23,998 bases of DNA. Source: GCA-001735895 sp964488685. Lineage in GTDB: Bacteria > Pseudomonadota > Gammaproteobacteria > GCA-001735895. The notes below the pieces were generated by a model, which ran no database searches, was not told the origin of the DNA, and was given only the letters and a program-made list of their open reading frames with translations. Positions 16,261 through 23,998 of the stretch are shown piece by piece. The translations under genes and the position numbers were made by a program. The DNA lies in assembly GCA_964488685.1 (NCBI GenBank), contig CAZAVY010000045.1:1-23998 (forward strand), given 5' to 3'. The first letter of the stretch is position 1. Each line of letters starts with the position of its first letter.

Positions 16261-16860
16261 ATGATAGAAACCATCATTTTTTATGTTTTTGCAGTCTCCA
16301 CGGTGGTTAGCGCATGCGCCGTAGTGACTGTAAAAAACCCGGTACATGCGGCCTTGTCCCTGGTGCTGACCTTTTTTACCAGCGCCGTAATCTGGCTGAC
16401 GCTGGAGGCCGAGTTTCTCGCTATTAGCCTGGTGTTGGTCTATGTCGGTGCGGTAATGGTTTTATTCATCTTCGTGGTGATGATGCTCGATATTAACGTT
16501 TCCCGACTGCGGGAGGGCTTTGTGCGTTATCTGCCACTCGGGCTCGCGGTAGCCGCGATCATGTTGCTGCTGATGCTGAACGTTGTCACCAGCGATATTT
16601 TCGTGCTCGACGCAGGAGCGGAGCCGATACCCAAGCCAGCCGATTACAGCAATACCAAGGCGCTTGGCGCTGTGTTGTACACCGAATATGTGTTTGCGTT
16701 TGAAATTGCCGCCGTGATTCTGCTGGTGGCGATAATCGCAGCGATTTCGTTGACCATGCGTAAGCGTTCGCAAACCCGATACCAGAACCCCAGCGATCAG
16801 ATCAAGGTGCGCAAGGCCGATCGGCTGCGCATCGTGAAAATGCCGTCCAGCGAGGAATGA
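16261..16860 (+). CDS. nuoJ: NADH-quinone oxidoreductase subunit J
   Basis: NuoJ (ND6 type) is a membrane subunit next to the E-channel and is thought to relay conformational change from the quinone site. The protein is 199 residues with about five membrane helices. The most conserved stretch is the third helix around LAISLVLVYVGAVMVLFIFVVMML (key: YVGAVMVLFIF). The C-terminal ~35 residues are basic and cytoplasmic. The start at 16261 (MIETIIFYVFA) follows nuoI by ten bases. An in-frame ATG at 16189 falls inside nuoI and would add 24 unrelated residues. It overlaps a possible early nuoK start by four bases. Confidence 0.95.
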   Translation: MIETIIFYVFAVSTVVSACAVVTVKNPVHAALSLVLTFFTSAVIWLTLEAEFLAISLVLVYVGAVMVLFIFVVMMLDINVSRLREGFVRYLPLGLAVAAIMLLLMLNVVTSDIFVLDAGAEPIPKPADYSNTKALGAVLYTEYVFAFEIAAVILLVAIIAAISLTMRKRSQTRYQNPSDQIKVRKADRLRIVKMPSSEE

Positions 16861-16865
16861 CGACG

Positions 16866-17171
16866 ATGGTTACCTTAAGCCATTACCTGATACTTGCCGC
16901 GGTACTTTTCAGTATCTCGATCGCGGGCGTCGTCATCAATCGCAAGAACATTATCATCCTGCTGATGTCGATCGAGTTGATGCTGCTGTCGGTAAATTTG
17001 AATTTCATCGCGTTTTCGCATTATCTCGACGATATTGCCGGCCAGGTTTTCGTGTTCTTTATTCTTACCGTAGCCGCTGCTGAAGCAGCAATCGGTCTTG
17101 CGATACTGGTGGTTTTGTTCCGTAACAAGCACTCGATCAATATCGAGGATATCAAGGAGTTGAAATGGTAA
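16866..17171 (+). CDS. nuoK: NADH-quinone oxidoreductase subunit K
   Basis: NuoK (ND4L type) is a three-helix membrane subunit whose glutamates belong to the fourth proton path. From the ATG at 16866 the protein is 101 residues (MVTLSHYLIL), the family's usual length. The functional glutamates E37 (LLMSIELML) and E73 (VAAAEAAIGLA) correspond to E. coli E36 and E72. An earlier in-frame ATG at 16857 overlaps the nuoJ stop and would add three residues. GAGGA at 16852-16856 is nine bases before 16866 but abuts 16857, so I prefer the later start. Its end overlaps nuoL by seven bases. Confidence 0.95.
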   Translation: MVTLSHYLILAAVLFSISIAGVVINRKNIIILLMSIELMLLSVNLNFIAFSHYLDDIAGQVFVFFILTVAAAEAAIGLAILVVLFRNKHSINIEDIKELKW

Positions 17172-19126
17172 GTATGGATTTCATATACCTTGCTATTCCG
17201 CTGGCTTCACTGCTGGGCGCGTTAATTGCCGGATTTTTCGGCAAGCTAATCGGCCGCTCGGCCTCGCATTGTGTCGCCATAATCGGGGTCGCCGTATCCT
17301 TCGTGCTGTCATTGATCGTGCTCAAGGATGTCGCCTTCGATGGGGCCGCGATTTATAACAAATCGGTCTATATCTGGATGGTCAGCGACGGGATTCACTT
17401 CGAAATTGGTTTTCTGATCGATGGCTTGAGCGCCTTGATGATGGCGGTCGTTACCGCCGTGTCATTGATGGTGCATGTTTACACCATTGGCTATATGCAT
17501 GACGATCCAGGGTATCAGCGCTTCTTCAGTTACATCTCGCTGTTTACTTTTTCGATGCTGATGCTGGTCATGTCAAACAATTTCCTGCAACTGTTCTTCG
17601 GCTGGGAGGCGGTCGGCCTGATGTCCTATTTATTGATCGGTTTCTGGTTCAAGCGCGAAACCGCAATCTACGCCAACATGAAAGCCTTTATCGTCAACCG
17701 GGTCGGAGATTTCGGATTTCTGCTCGGCATCGCGGTGGTACTGACGTATACCGGTTCGCTCGATTACTACGAAGTTTTCGATCACGCCGACTCGATGCTG
17801 ACAGCCACGATCGAGGTTATCCCGGGGTTGGACTGGTCGGTCATCACCCTGGCCTGTATATTGTTGTTCATCGGCGCCATGGGCAAATCCGCACAGGTGC
17901 CGCTGCATGTCTGGCTACCTGACTCGATGGAAGGTCCGACACCGATTTCCGCGTTGATTCACGCGGCGACCATGGTTACCGCCGGTATTTTCATGGTGGC
18001 GCGCATGTCGCCGTTATTCGAACATTCACCCACGGCCTTGTCTTTTGTCATTGTGATCGGTGCGACCACGGCAATTTTTATGGGCCTGGTCGGCATCGTG
18101 CAAAACGATATCAAGCGGGTCGTGGCCTATTCGACGCTGTCCCAGTTGGGTTATATGACGGTTGCGCTCGGCGCTTCGGCTTACTCGGCCGCGATTTTCC
18201 ACCTCATGACGCACGCGTTTTTCAAGGCTCTATTATTCCTTGCGGCGGGTTCCGTCATTATTGCAATGCACCACGAGCAGGATATCCGTAAAATGGGCGG
18301 GTTGAAGAAATACCTGCCGATTACCTACTGGGTGTCGTTGGTTGGTTCGTTGGCATTGATTGGTTTCCCGGGATCTTCCGGTTATTTTTCCAAGGACGCG
18401 ATTCTGATCGCGACTAAAAACGCGGATGTCTGGGGCGCGGGTTACGCCTACCTCGCGGTATTGCTCGGCGTGTTCGTCACTGCTTTCTATTCATTCCGGA
18501 TGTTCTTCCTGGTATTCCATGGTGAAGAGCGCATGGACGAACATACCCGGTCCCATTTGCATGAAAACCCCGCCGTGGTTACGGTACCGTTGATTTTACT
18601 GGCTATCCCGTCGGCGGTAATCGGCTGGTTTACGATCGACGCGGTTTTGTTCAGTGATTTTTTTGACCGCGCAATTACGGTTTTTAGTCAACATGGCGCG
18701 ATGGCCGCGGTGGCAGATTCTTTCCACGGATCGTTAAACTTCGTGCTTCACGGGTTTGCAGGCCTCCCTGTTTACCTGGCGGCGGCCGGTGCTGGTAGTG
18801 CCTGGTATATCTATCTCAAAAATCCACAGATAGCGACCACTATCAAGCAGAGAATCGAATGGATCCACAGGATTCTCGATAACAAGTACTACTTTGATCG
18901 CTTTAACGAAATTGTGTTTGCTGGAACCGCAAGGGGAATCGGTCAGGTGTTGTGGCGATTCGGAGACGCATTGATGATTGATGGTTTAATCGTCAATGGC
19001 AGCGCACGGCTTGTGGGATGGTTCTCGAGCGTAGCACGTTACACTCAAACGGGTTATTTGAACCACTACGCATTGGCGATGATATCCGGACTGATCCTGT
19101 TGCTGGGATGGGTTGTTTTAGGCTAA
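17165..19126 (+). CDS. nuoL: NADH-quinone oxidoreductase subunit L
   Basis: NuoL (ND5 type) is the distal antiporter-like proton pump subunit of complex I. The protein is 653 residues with about 16 membrane helices and the long lateral helix near the C-terminus. Conserved pump residues are visible: E148 (FGWEAVGLMSYLL), K241 (GAMGKSAQVPLHVWLPDSM), H266 (SALIHAATM), K354 (AFFKALLFL) and the K410-D411 pair (YFSKDAIL). AAGGAG six bases before the ATG at 17165 lies within the end of nuoK, which supports this start over the internal ATG at 17174. A 33-base gap follows before nuoM. Confidence 0.98.
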   Translation: MVSMDFIYLAIPLASLLGALIAGFFGKLIGRSASHCVAIIGVAVSFVLSLIVLKDVAFDGAAIYNKSVYIWMVSDGIHFEIGFLIDGLSALMMAVVTAVSLMVHVYTIGYMHDDPGYQRFFSYISLFTFSMLMLVMSNNFLQLFFGWEAVGLMSYLLIGFWFKRETAIYANMKAFIVNRVGDFGFLLGIAVVLTYTGSLDYYEVFDHADSMLTATIEVIPGLDWSVITLACILLFIGAMGKSAQVPLHVWLPDSMEGPTPISALIHAATMVTAGIFMVARMSPLFEHSPTALSFVIVIGATTAIFMGLVGIVQNDIKRVVAYSTLSQLGYMTVALGASAYSAAIFHLMTHAFFKALLFLAAGSVIIAMHHEQDIRKMGGLKKYLPITYWVSLVGSLALIGFPGSSGYFSKDAILIATKNADVWGAGYAYLAVLLGVFVTAFYSFRMFFLVFHGEERMDEHTRSHLHENPAVVTVPLILLAIPSAVIGWFTIDAVLFSDFFDRAITVFSQHGAMAAVADSFHGSLNFVLHGFAGLPVYLAAAGAGSAWYIYLKNPQIATTIKQRIEWIHRILDNKYYFDRFNEIVFAGTARGIGQVLWRFGDALMIDGLIVNGSARLVGWFSSVARYTQTGYLNHYALAMISGLILLLGWVVLG

Positions 19127-19159
19127 AGCAGAATAATAATAAAGGGAACCGTTAAACTT

Positions 19160-20674
19160 ATGTACGCAGATTGGCCATTGTTGAGCCTTGTGATCTGGAC
19201 ACCGATATTCGGTGGCATCCTGGTATTGTTTGCCGGTGACAAGGACCCATCGGGCGCACGCAAAATTGCGTTGGTGATATCGCTTGTTACCTTCCTGCTG
19301 ACGCTGCCGCTTTACATTCAGTTTAATACCGATACGCACCTGATGCAGTTTGTCGAGCGTAGCGAGTGGATTCCTGCGTTTAATATCGAGTATTACCTGG
19401 GAATCGATGGGATTTCGATGCCGTTGATATTGCTGACTTCGTTTACCACGGTAATCGTCATTATTTCGGCATGGGAAGTCATTCAGTACCGCGCATCACA
19501 ATACCTGGCGGCATTTCTGATTATGGAAGGTTTCATGATCGGCACCTTTTCGGCCCTCGACTCGATCCTGTTCTACATTTTCTTCGAAGCGATGCTGATT
19601 CCGATGTTCCTGATTATCGGCATATGGGGAGGGGTAAACCGAATTTACGCAACCCTGAAATTTTTCATCTATACCTTTATCGGTTCGGTCCTGATGCTGG
19701 TGGCGCTGATCTACATGTACACCAGGACCGGCAGTTTCGCGATTTTCGATTTCCATCACCTGAAGTTATCATTGACCGAACAGATATTGATTTTCCTGGC
19801 CTTCCTGGTTGCCTTCGCGGTCAAGGTGCCGATGTGGCCGGTGCATACCTGGTTACCGGACGCACACGTTGAAGCTCCTACCGGTGGTTCGGTCATCCTG
19901 GCGGCGATTATGTTGAAAATCGGAGGTTACGGATTTTTGCGTTTCAGCCTGCCGATCACCCCGGATGCCAGTGCCGAACTCGATTGGCTCATCATAACCA
20001 TGTCTTTGACCGCGGTGGTTTACATCGGATTTGTCGCCCTGGCGCAACGCGATATGAAAAAGCTAATCGCCTACTCGTCGATTGCCCATATGGGATTCGT
20101 TACGCTGGGCTTTTTCATCGTGTTCCGAATTCTCGATTCCGGGCATGGCGATCAGGGCGCGGCACTAGCGCTCGAAGGCGGTATGGTGCAAATGGTATCG
20201 CACGGTTTCATTTCAGGGGCGATGTTCCTCTGCGTAGGGGTCTTGTATGACCGTATGCACAGCCGGGAAATAGCCGACTATGGCGGCGTCGTCAACACCA
20301 TGCCCGTGTTCGCGGCATTCATGGTTTTTTTCGCGATGGCGAACGCCGGACTGCCGGGCACATCGGGATTCGTGGGTGAATTCATGGTTATCCTGGCGAG
20401 CTTCAAAGCCAGTGTCTGGATCGCCTTCCTCGCCGCCTTGACTCTGATTCTGGGCGCCGCATATACTTTGTGGATGATCAAGCGCGTAATTTTCGGTGAT
20501 ATCGCCAATGACAACGTACGCCAACTCGTCGATATCAATAAACGCGAATTTCTGTTCCTGTCATTACTGGCACTGGCGGTACTGGGTCTTGGTCTGTGGC
20601 CGGATCCACTGGTCGAAGCCATGCACCCAACCATCGAAAATCTGCTTAATCACATTGCGAATCCGAAAATATGA
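19160..20674 (+). CDS. nuoM: NADH-quinone oxidoreductase subunit M
   Basis: NuoM (ND4 type) is the second antiporter-like subunit. The protein is 504 residues with about 14 membrane helices. The key glutamate is E143 (FFEAMLIPMFLIIGIWGG; key: FEAMLIP), and the lysines are K222 (FAVKVPMWPVHTWLPDAHVEAP; key: VKVPMWPVHTW) and K253 (MLKIGGYGF). The second half holds AQRDMKKLIAYSSIAHMGF and the GLPGTSGFVGEF loop. An AAAGGGA about 14 bases before the ATG is a distant ribosome binding site. Its TGA overlaps the nuoN ATG by four bases, so the two are probably translationally coupled. Confidence 0.98.
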   Translation: MYADWPLLSLVIWTPIFGGILVLFAGDKDPSGARKIALVISLVTFLLTLPLYIQFNTDTHLMQFVERSEWIPAFNIEYYLGIDGISMPLILLTSFTTVIVIISAWEVIQYRASQYLAAFLIMEGFMIGTFSALDSILFYIFFEAMLIPMFLIIGIWGGVNRIYATLKFFIYTFIGSVLMLVALIYMYTRTGSFAIFDFHHLKLSLTEQILIFLAFLVAFAVKVPMWPVHTWLPDAHVEAPTGGSVILAAIMLKIGGYGFLRFSLPITPDASAELDWLIITMSLTAVVYIGFVALAQRDMKKLIAYSSIAHMGFVTLGFFIVFRILDSGHGDQGAALALEGGMVQMVSHGFISGAMFLCVGVLYDRMHSREIADYGGVVNTMPVFAAFMVFFAMANAGLPGTSGFVGEFMVILASFKASVWIAFLAALTLILGAAYTLWMIKRVIFGDIANDNVRQLVDINKREFLFLSLLALAVLGLGLWPDPLVEAMHPTIENLLNHIANPKI

Positions 20675-22122
20675 CCTCCGAATTCGTGCAGCCTGATTTA
20701 ATGCCCGCGTTACCGGAGATGGTAATGCTCGCCATGACTTGTCTGGTGCTGATGGTCGATCTGTTCCTGCCCCCGGAAAAAAGGGGATTCACCCTGCTGT
20801 TAACGGTGTCGACCCTGGTATTGACCATTATCGCCGTGATCGCGGTTGCACCGGTGACTGAAATCAGCAGTTTTGGCGGTTCCTTCGTGCTCGATCAGCT
20901 GGCGGTGATTTTGAAGATTGCCACCTGTGTGGTTACGATACTGGTGTTTGTATACTCGCGCGATTACCTGATTGATCACGATATTTACAAGGGTGAATAC
21001 TACGTGCTCGGATTGTTTGCAACGCTCGGTATGATGATTATGATTTCGGCGCACTCATTCCTGTTGATCTACCTTGGTCTGGAATTACTGTCGCTGTCGC
21101 TCTATGCCATGATCGCGTTCAACCGTAACTCCATCAGCGCCTCTGAAGCAGCAATGAAATACTTCGTTCTGGGCGCCATGGCTTCGGGCTTGCTGCTTTA
21201 TGGCATATCCATTTTTTACGGGATTACCGGCACCCTGGACATCAATCAGGTATCTGCAGCGGTCGATAGCCGGGTTTTACAACACCCGGTAGCACTCGGT
21301 TTTGCGCTGACTTTTATCGTGGTCGGAATTTCCTTCAAACTGGGAGCCGTGCCCTTCCATATGTGGCTGCCCGATATTTACCAGGGGGCGCCAACCTCGG
21401 TCACCCTGTTTATCGGCACGGTGCCTAAAATAGCCGGTTTTGCAATGACCATTCGCCTGCTGGTCGATGGTCTGGGAGATTTGCAGGTCGACTGGTCACA
21501 AATGCTCACCGCGCTGGCGGTCGCCTCGATGGCGGTCGGTAATATTATTGCGATTGCACAAACCAATTTTAAACGCATGCTGGCCTATTCGACGATTTCT
21601 CATGTTGGTTTTATTCTGCTGGGCATTTTATCGGCGACCGCGAACGGTTACGCCTCGGCCATGTTTTATACGATCACTTACGCCATCACCTCGTCGGTCG
21701 CATTCGGAGTATTGCTGGTGTTGAATCGAAAAGGTTGCGAGGCCGAAAATATCAACGATCTCTCCGGTTTGAATGACAGTAACCCCTGGTATGCCGCATT
21801 GCTTGCGATCGCGATGTTTTCGATGGCTGGGGTGCCTCCGACAGTCGGGTTCTATGCAAAGCTAAGCGTGCTGCAGGCCGTGATCCAGGTCGATATGATA
21901 TGGCTTGCCGTGACCGCGGTTCTGTTTTCGGTAATCGGGCTGTTCTACTATCTCCGGGTGATCAGGGTGATGTATTTCGATCAACCCGCTTCCGAACAAA
22001 CCACCACCGTTAAGGAATCGATGGATGTCAAGGTGCTGCTCAGTGCAAACAGTCTCAGCCTGATTCTGCTCGGTGTATTCCCATCGACATTGATGGCATA
22101 CTGTGTCCTCGCATTTAGTTAG
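20671..22122 (+). CDS. nuoN: NADH-quinone oxidoreductase subunit N
   Basis: NuoN (ND2 type) is the third antiporter-like subunit and the last gene of the operon. The protein is 483 residues with about 14 membrane helices. Conserved residues: E138 (YLGLELLSLSLYAM), K223 (SFKLGAVPFHMWLPDIYQGAP; key: FKLGAVPFHMW), and FKRMLAYSTISHVGF in the second half. The MTSEFVQPDLMPALPEM start overlaps nuoM in an ATGA junction. Only 62 bases separate the stop from the initiator tRNA. No terminator hairpin is evident in that gap, so nuo transcripts may read into the tRNA unit and stop at its terminator. Confidence 0.97.
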   Translation: MTSEFVQPDLMPALPEMVMLAMTCLVLMVDLFLPPEKRGFTLLLTVSTLVLTIIAVIAVAPVTEISSFGGSFVLDQLAVILKIATCVVTILVFVYSRDYLIDHDIYKGEYYVLGLFATLGMMIMISAHSFLLIYLGLELLSLSLYAMIAFNRNSISASEAAMKYFVLGAMASGLLLYGISIFYGITGTLDINQVSAAVDSRVLQHPVALGFALTFIVVGISFKLGAVPFHMWLPDIYQGAPTSVTLFIGTVPKIAGFAMTIRLLVDGLGDLQVDWSQMLTALAVASMAVGNIIAIAQTNFKRMLAYSTISHVGFILLGILSATANGYASAMFYTITYAITSSVAFGVLLVLNRKGCEAENINDLSGLNDSNPWYAALLAIAMFSMAGVPPTVGFYAKLSVLQAVIQVDMIWLAVTAVLFSVIGLFYYLRVIRVMYFDQPASEQTTTVKESMDVKVLLSANSLSLILLGVFPSTLMAYCVLAFS

Positions 22123-22142
22123 TAAACAAGTCCTGTCACCTC

Positions 22143-22171
22143 TTGTAAATTGGGTCCAACCTAGCTATTAT
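22143..22171 (+). promoter_or_regulatory. Promoter of the initiator tRNA gene
   Basis: TTGTAA (22143-22148) and TATTAT (22166-22171) are separated by 17 bases. The -10 matches consensus at five of six positions. The following bases TCTGCGCC form a fairly G+C-rich discriminator, as in stable-RNA promoters under stringent control. The predicted start near 22178 leaves only about seven bases before the mature tRNA. Confidence 0.65.
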
Positions 22172-22184
22172 TCTGCGCCTCTGA

Positions 22185-22261
<77 letters not shown>

Positions 22262-22295
22262 ATTCCCGGTAAGTCGCATCGATCTCTTTGTCTCC

Positions 22296-22327
22296 AACCC
22301 ATACCCGGCAACCGGGGGTTTATTTCG
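22296..22327 (+). terminator. Rho-independent terminator after tRNA-fMet
   Basis: The stem CCCGG/CCGGG with loop CAA is extended across a small internal loop by AACC/GGTT, and is followed by TTTATTTC (strictly GGTTTATTTC). It should end the tRNA-fMet transcript and any nuo read-through. The T-tail overlaps the stop codon of the convergent minus-strand membrane protein gene, so the end of that gene is packed against it. Confidence 0.7.
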
Positions 22328-22673
22328 GTCTGCTGTAAAAAATACAATGCGTTTCAGAATAGGCACACAAATTCAGAATGAGAATGGGTGCTAGTGCTGC
22401 TAGCGCTCCATATAAAAACAAAATAATATTTCGATATGATGAATATAACCTGTTCTTATAGGAACTCGCCACCCCTGCATGAGTTTTAACATCACGATCA
22501 ATCGTAAAAATATATAACGGTACAATCATGGTAGGCATAAGAATAATACCTAAAAGTGTAGCTTTCAGGATGGTAGGCAGATCTAGCAACTCCAAAAGAT
22601 AGATGCCGCCCATTGTTGCGATCGTGGAAATAAAACCCGCGAGTACGATGTTTTTCGACCTTTTTTGAGTCAT
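22320..22673 (-). CDS. Hypothetical three-helix membrane protein
   Basis: I do not recognise this 117-residue protein. It has a basic N-terminus (MTQKRSKN) and three hydrophobic segments at about residues 9-30, 33-57 and 82-104. A hydrophilic loop of about 25 residues (58-81, DRDVKTHAGVASSYKNRLYSSY) lies between the second and third, and the tail carries two cysteines (C102, C109). The ATG is fixed by an in-frame TAA nine to twelve bases upstream and is preceded by AAGG at seven bases, which supports translation. Base composition is about 35% G+C over the lines I counted, far below the nuo genes, suggesting acquisition from elsewhere. It points toward tRNA-fMet and away from galE. No conserved motif, catalytic residue or partner gene is visible, so no function is assigned. 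Confidence 0.6.
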   Translation of the reverse strand: MTQKRSKNIVLAGFISTIATMGGIYLLELLDLPTILKATLLGIILMPTMIVPLYIFTIDRDVKTHAGVASSYKNRLYSSYRNIILFLYGALAALAPILILNLCAYSETHCIFYSRPK

Positions 22674-22785
22674 ATTTAAACCTTAGCACTGATTTCAAAG
22701 GTGAATTGTTTGTTTTCAAGCATCTGTGACCGACTAGACCCGGAGTTAGCCATGATTTCCAGCGCCTATTGTTTCGGGTGTGCCG

Positions 22786-22812
22786 TTGCCAGGGTTAGCA
22801 CGGAGGTATAAT
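22786..22812 (+). promoter_or_regulatory. Candidate distal promoter overlapping a palindrome
   Basis: TTGCCA (22786-22791) and a perfect TATAAT (22807-22812) are 15 bases apart, shorter than the preferred 16-18. The -10 is embedded in the palindrome GGTATAATTATACC, so a bound regulator could block or remodel it. It would give galE a leader of more than 200 bases. Confidence 0.35.
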
Positions 22813-22818
22813 TATACC
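22805..22818. repeat. Perfect 14-base palindrome (possible operator)
   Basis: GGTATAATTATACC is an exact inverted repeat with no spacer, lying in the divergent intergenic region and overlapping a consensus -10. Its size and position fit an operator for a dimeric regulator, but the A+T-rich core could also arise by chance. Confidence 0.4.
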
Positions 22819-22953
22819 CCTGCTTCGTATTTACAACGCAAGGTGGACGTGGAGTAGAAAACTCTGGCATAGCCGTGTACCGATGAGATTTCTGATCTAC
22901 AGATTCGTTTTGTGAATTGAAACACAGTGCACCGGGGAATTTCACTTAATCTA

Positions 22954-22982
22954 TTGATACGAATTTGTGGTAAAGAATTAAT
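22954..22982 (+). promoter_or_regulatory. Candidate proximal promoter of galE
   Basis: TTGATA (22954-22959, five of six) and ATTAAT (22977-22982, four of six) are separated by 17 bases. Transcription from near 22989 would give a leader of about 45 bases before the galE ATG. Confidence 0.45.
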
Positions 22983-23033
22983 TCCATTTGCTGTTACCAG
23001 GCAGACCAGGTTAGGTAGGTGAATATAAAAAGT

Positions 23034-23998
23034 ATGGCAGGAAAAACACAAACAGTACTAGTGACCGGTGGCGCAGGCTACATCGGCTCTCACACATGTG
23101 TCGAGCTATTAAATGCCAACTACGATGTCGTTGTTGTTGATAACCTGAGCAATAGTAAGAAAACTTCACTTGAAAGAGTGCAGAACATTACCGGGAGGAA
23201 GCTGGAGTTCATCGAAGCGGATCTGCTTGATAAGTCGGATATCCTGAAACTATTCAAAGAGTACGACATTGATGCTGTAATTCATTTTGCCGGCTTAAAA
23301 GCGGTCGGTGAATCCGTAGATATTCCTCTGACTTACTACCACGTCAACATTACTGGAACAATCAATCTGCTGCAAACGATGAAAGAAGCAAAAGTCAAAA
23401 GCATTGTTTTCAGCTCATCGGCGACTGTCTATGGCGACCCTGCCACGTTGCCAATAAAGGAAGATTTTCCTCTTTCTGCGACCAATCCATACGGCAGGTC
23501 GAAACTGCTGATTGAAGAAATTCTCAGGGATATGCATCGCTCAGATGCAAACTGGAATATTTCTATCCTGCGTTACTTCAACCCAGTTGGCGCACATGAA
23601 AGTGGTTCCATAGGTGAAGACCCGAATGGTATTCCAAATAACCTTATGCCATATATCTCGCAGGTTGCCAATGGGCGGCTGGAGCAGGTATCAGTTTTTG
23701 GAAATGATTACCCAACACCGGATGGAACCGGTGTTCGTGATTACATTCATGTTGTCGATTTGGCAAGGGGCCATATCTGCGCACTGAAAAAACTTTCTCG
23801 ATCATCGGGTTGTTTTACGCACAACCTGGGAACGGGTCGGGGTTATTCTGTAATGGAATTGATACGCGGTTTTGAAAAAGCAAGCCGCCAACCGATTGCC
23901 TACCAGGTAGTAGCGCGAAGGCAAGGTGATATTGCTGCCTGTTTTGCCGATCCGACTCTCGCCAAATCAGAGCTTGGGTGGTCAGCAGACAAAGACCT
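23034..23998 (+). CDS. galE: UDP-glucose 4-epimerase (3' end outside window)
   Basis: GalE interconverts UDP-glucose and UDP-galactose with tightly bound NAD+, feeding surface polysaccharides or the Leloir pathway. About 321 codons are visible; E. coli GalE has 338 residues, so roughly 15-20 are cut off. The Rossmann motif is TGGAGYIG (11-18). The catalytic S129 (FSSSATVYG), Y153 and K157 (NPYGRSK) match E. coli S124/Y149/K153. HFAGLKAVGES, RYFNPVGAHESG and GEDPNGIPNNL are GalE signatures. I use ATG 23034; an in-frame GTG at 23019 would add five residues, and AGGTAGGTG upstream could serve either. The gene has no stop because it runs off the window. G+C is about 37-48% in the lines counted, lower than nuo, suggesting an accessory, likely polysaccharide, locus continuing to the right. 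Confidence 0.95.
   Translation, partial: MAGKTQTVLVTGGAGYIGSHTCVELLNANYDVVVVDNLSNSKKTSLERVQNITGRKLEFIEADLLDKSDILKLFKEYDIDAVIHFAGLKAVGESVDIPLTYYHVNITGTINLLQTMKEAKVKSIVFSSSATVYGDPATLPIKEDFPLSATNPYGRSKLLIEEILRDMHRSDANWNISILRYFNPVGAHESGSIGEDPNGIPNNLMPYISQVANGRLEQVSVFGNDYPTPDGTGVRDYIHVVDLARGHICALKKLSRSSGCFTHNLGTGRGYSVMELIRGFEKASRQPIAYQVVARRQGDIAACFADPTLAKSELGWSADKD

Larger units (their letters stand above)
22674..23033. other. 360-base A+T-rich intergenic region between divergent genes
   Basis: This region separates the minus-strand membrane protein gene from galE. It holds two candidate plus-strand promoters, a perfect 14-base palindrome at 22805-22818, and the galE ribosome binding region. I see no tRNA, no convincing small gene, and no copy of the tRNA-fMet 3' end. 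It could contain regulatory sites for both divergent genes. Confidence 0.7.

Noticed and set aside
22819..23033. Riboswitch or structured leader upstream of galE
   Set aside because: I could not find a conserved aptamer pattern or a convincing terminator/antiterminator pair in this stretch.
22812..23051. Minus-strand open frame of 79 codons between the orphan gene and galE
   Set aside because: It overlaps the galE start and both candidate galE promoters, has no recognisable family, and no clear ribosome binding site was seen.
22262..23998. Attachment-site duplicate of the tRNA-fMet 3' end
   Set aside because: I looked for the T-arm and acceptor sequence downstream and found no second copy within the window.

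Overview
The window comes from a gammaproteobacterium. The order carB-greA-(yhbY)-rlmE-ftsH-folP-glmM-tpiA-secG-tRNA-Leu(GAG) is the familiar gammaproteobacterial housekeeping block, and the proteins resemble their E. coli counterparts almost end to end. The nuo operon keeps nuoC and nuoD as separate genes, unlike the enterobacterial nuoCD fusion, so this is probably not an enteric. Sampled lines of the core genes run near 50-60% G+C. I cannot name the genus from sequence alone.

Layout. Positions 1-7534 hold the 3' end of carB, then greA, an N-terminally eroded yhbY on the minus strand, rlmE, ftsH, folP, glmM, tpiA, secG and tRNA-Leu(GAG), which probably rides on the secG transcript and ends at a hairpin terminator. 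Positions 7660-22122 are a complete 14-gene complex I operon, nuoABCDEFGHIJKLMN. It sits behind its own sigma70-type promoter and is packed with overlaps of 1-10 bases or short gaps. All three modules are present: the NADH module (E, F, G), the Q module (B, C, D, I) and the proton-pumping membrane arm (A, H, J, K, L, M, N). The visible iron-sulfur ligands and membrane-arm Glu/Lys residues are intact. Positions 22143-22327 are a compact initiator tRNA unit with its own promoter and terminator.

After the initiator tRNA the context changes. Many gammaproteobacteria have rimP-nusA-infB here; this window instead has an A+T-rich stretch with an unrecognised three-helix membrane protein on the minus strand (about 35% G+C), a 360-base intergenic region with candidate promoters and a perfect 14-base palindrome, and galE running off the right edge. 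This looks like the left edge of an accessory, possibly cell-surface polysaccharide, locus.

Most of the window is conserved core genome, and I found no convincing undescribed multi-gene system. The items most worth a second look are the eroded yhbY abutting the rlmE start codon, the synteny break and low-G+C segment after tRNA-fMet, the orphan membrane protein, the U-U mismatch at the end of the initiator acceptor stem, and lineage-specific substitutions in FolP and NuoG.
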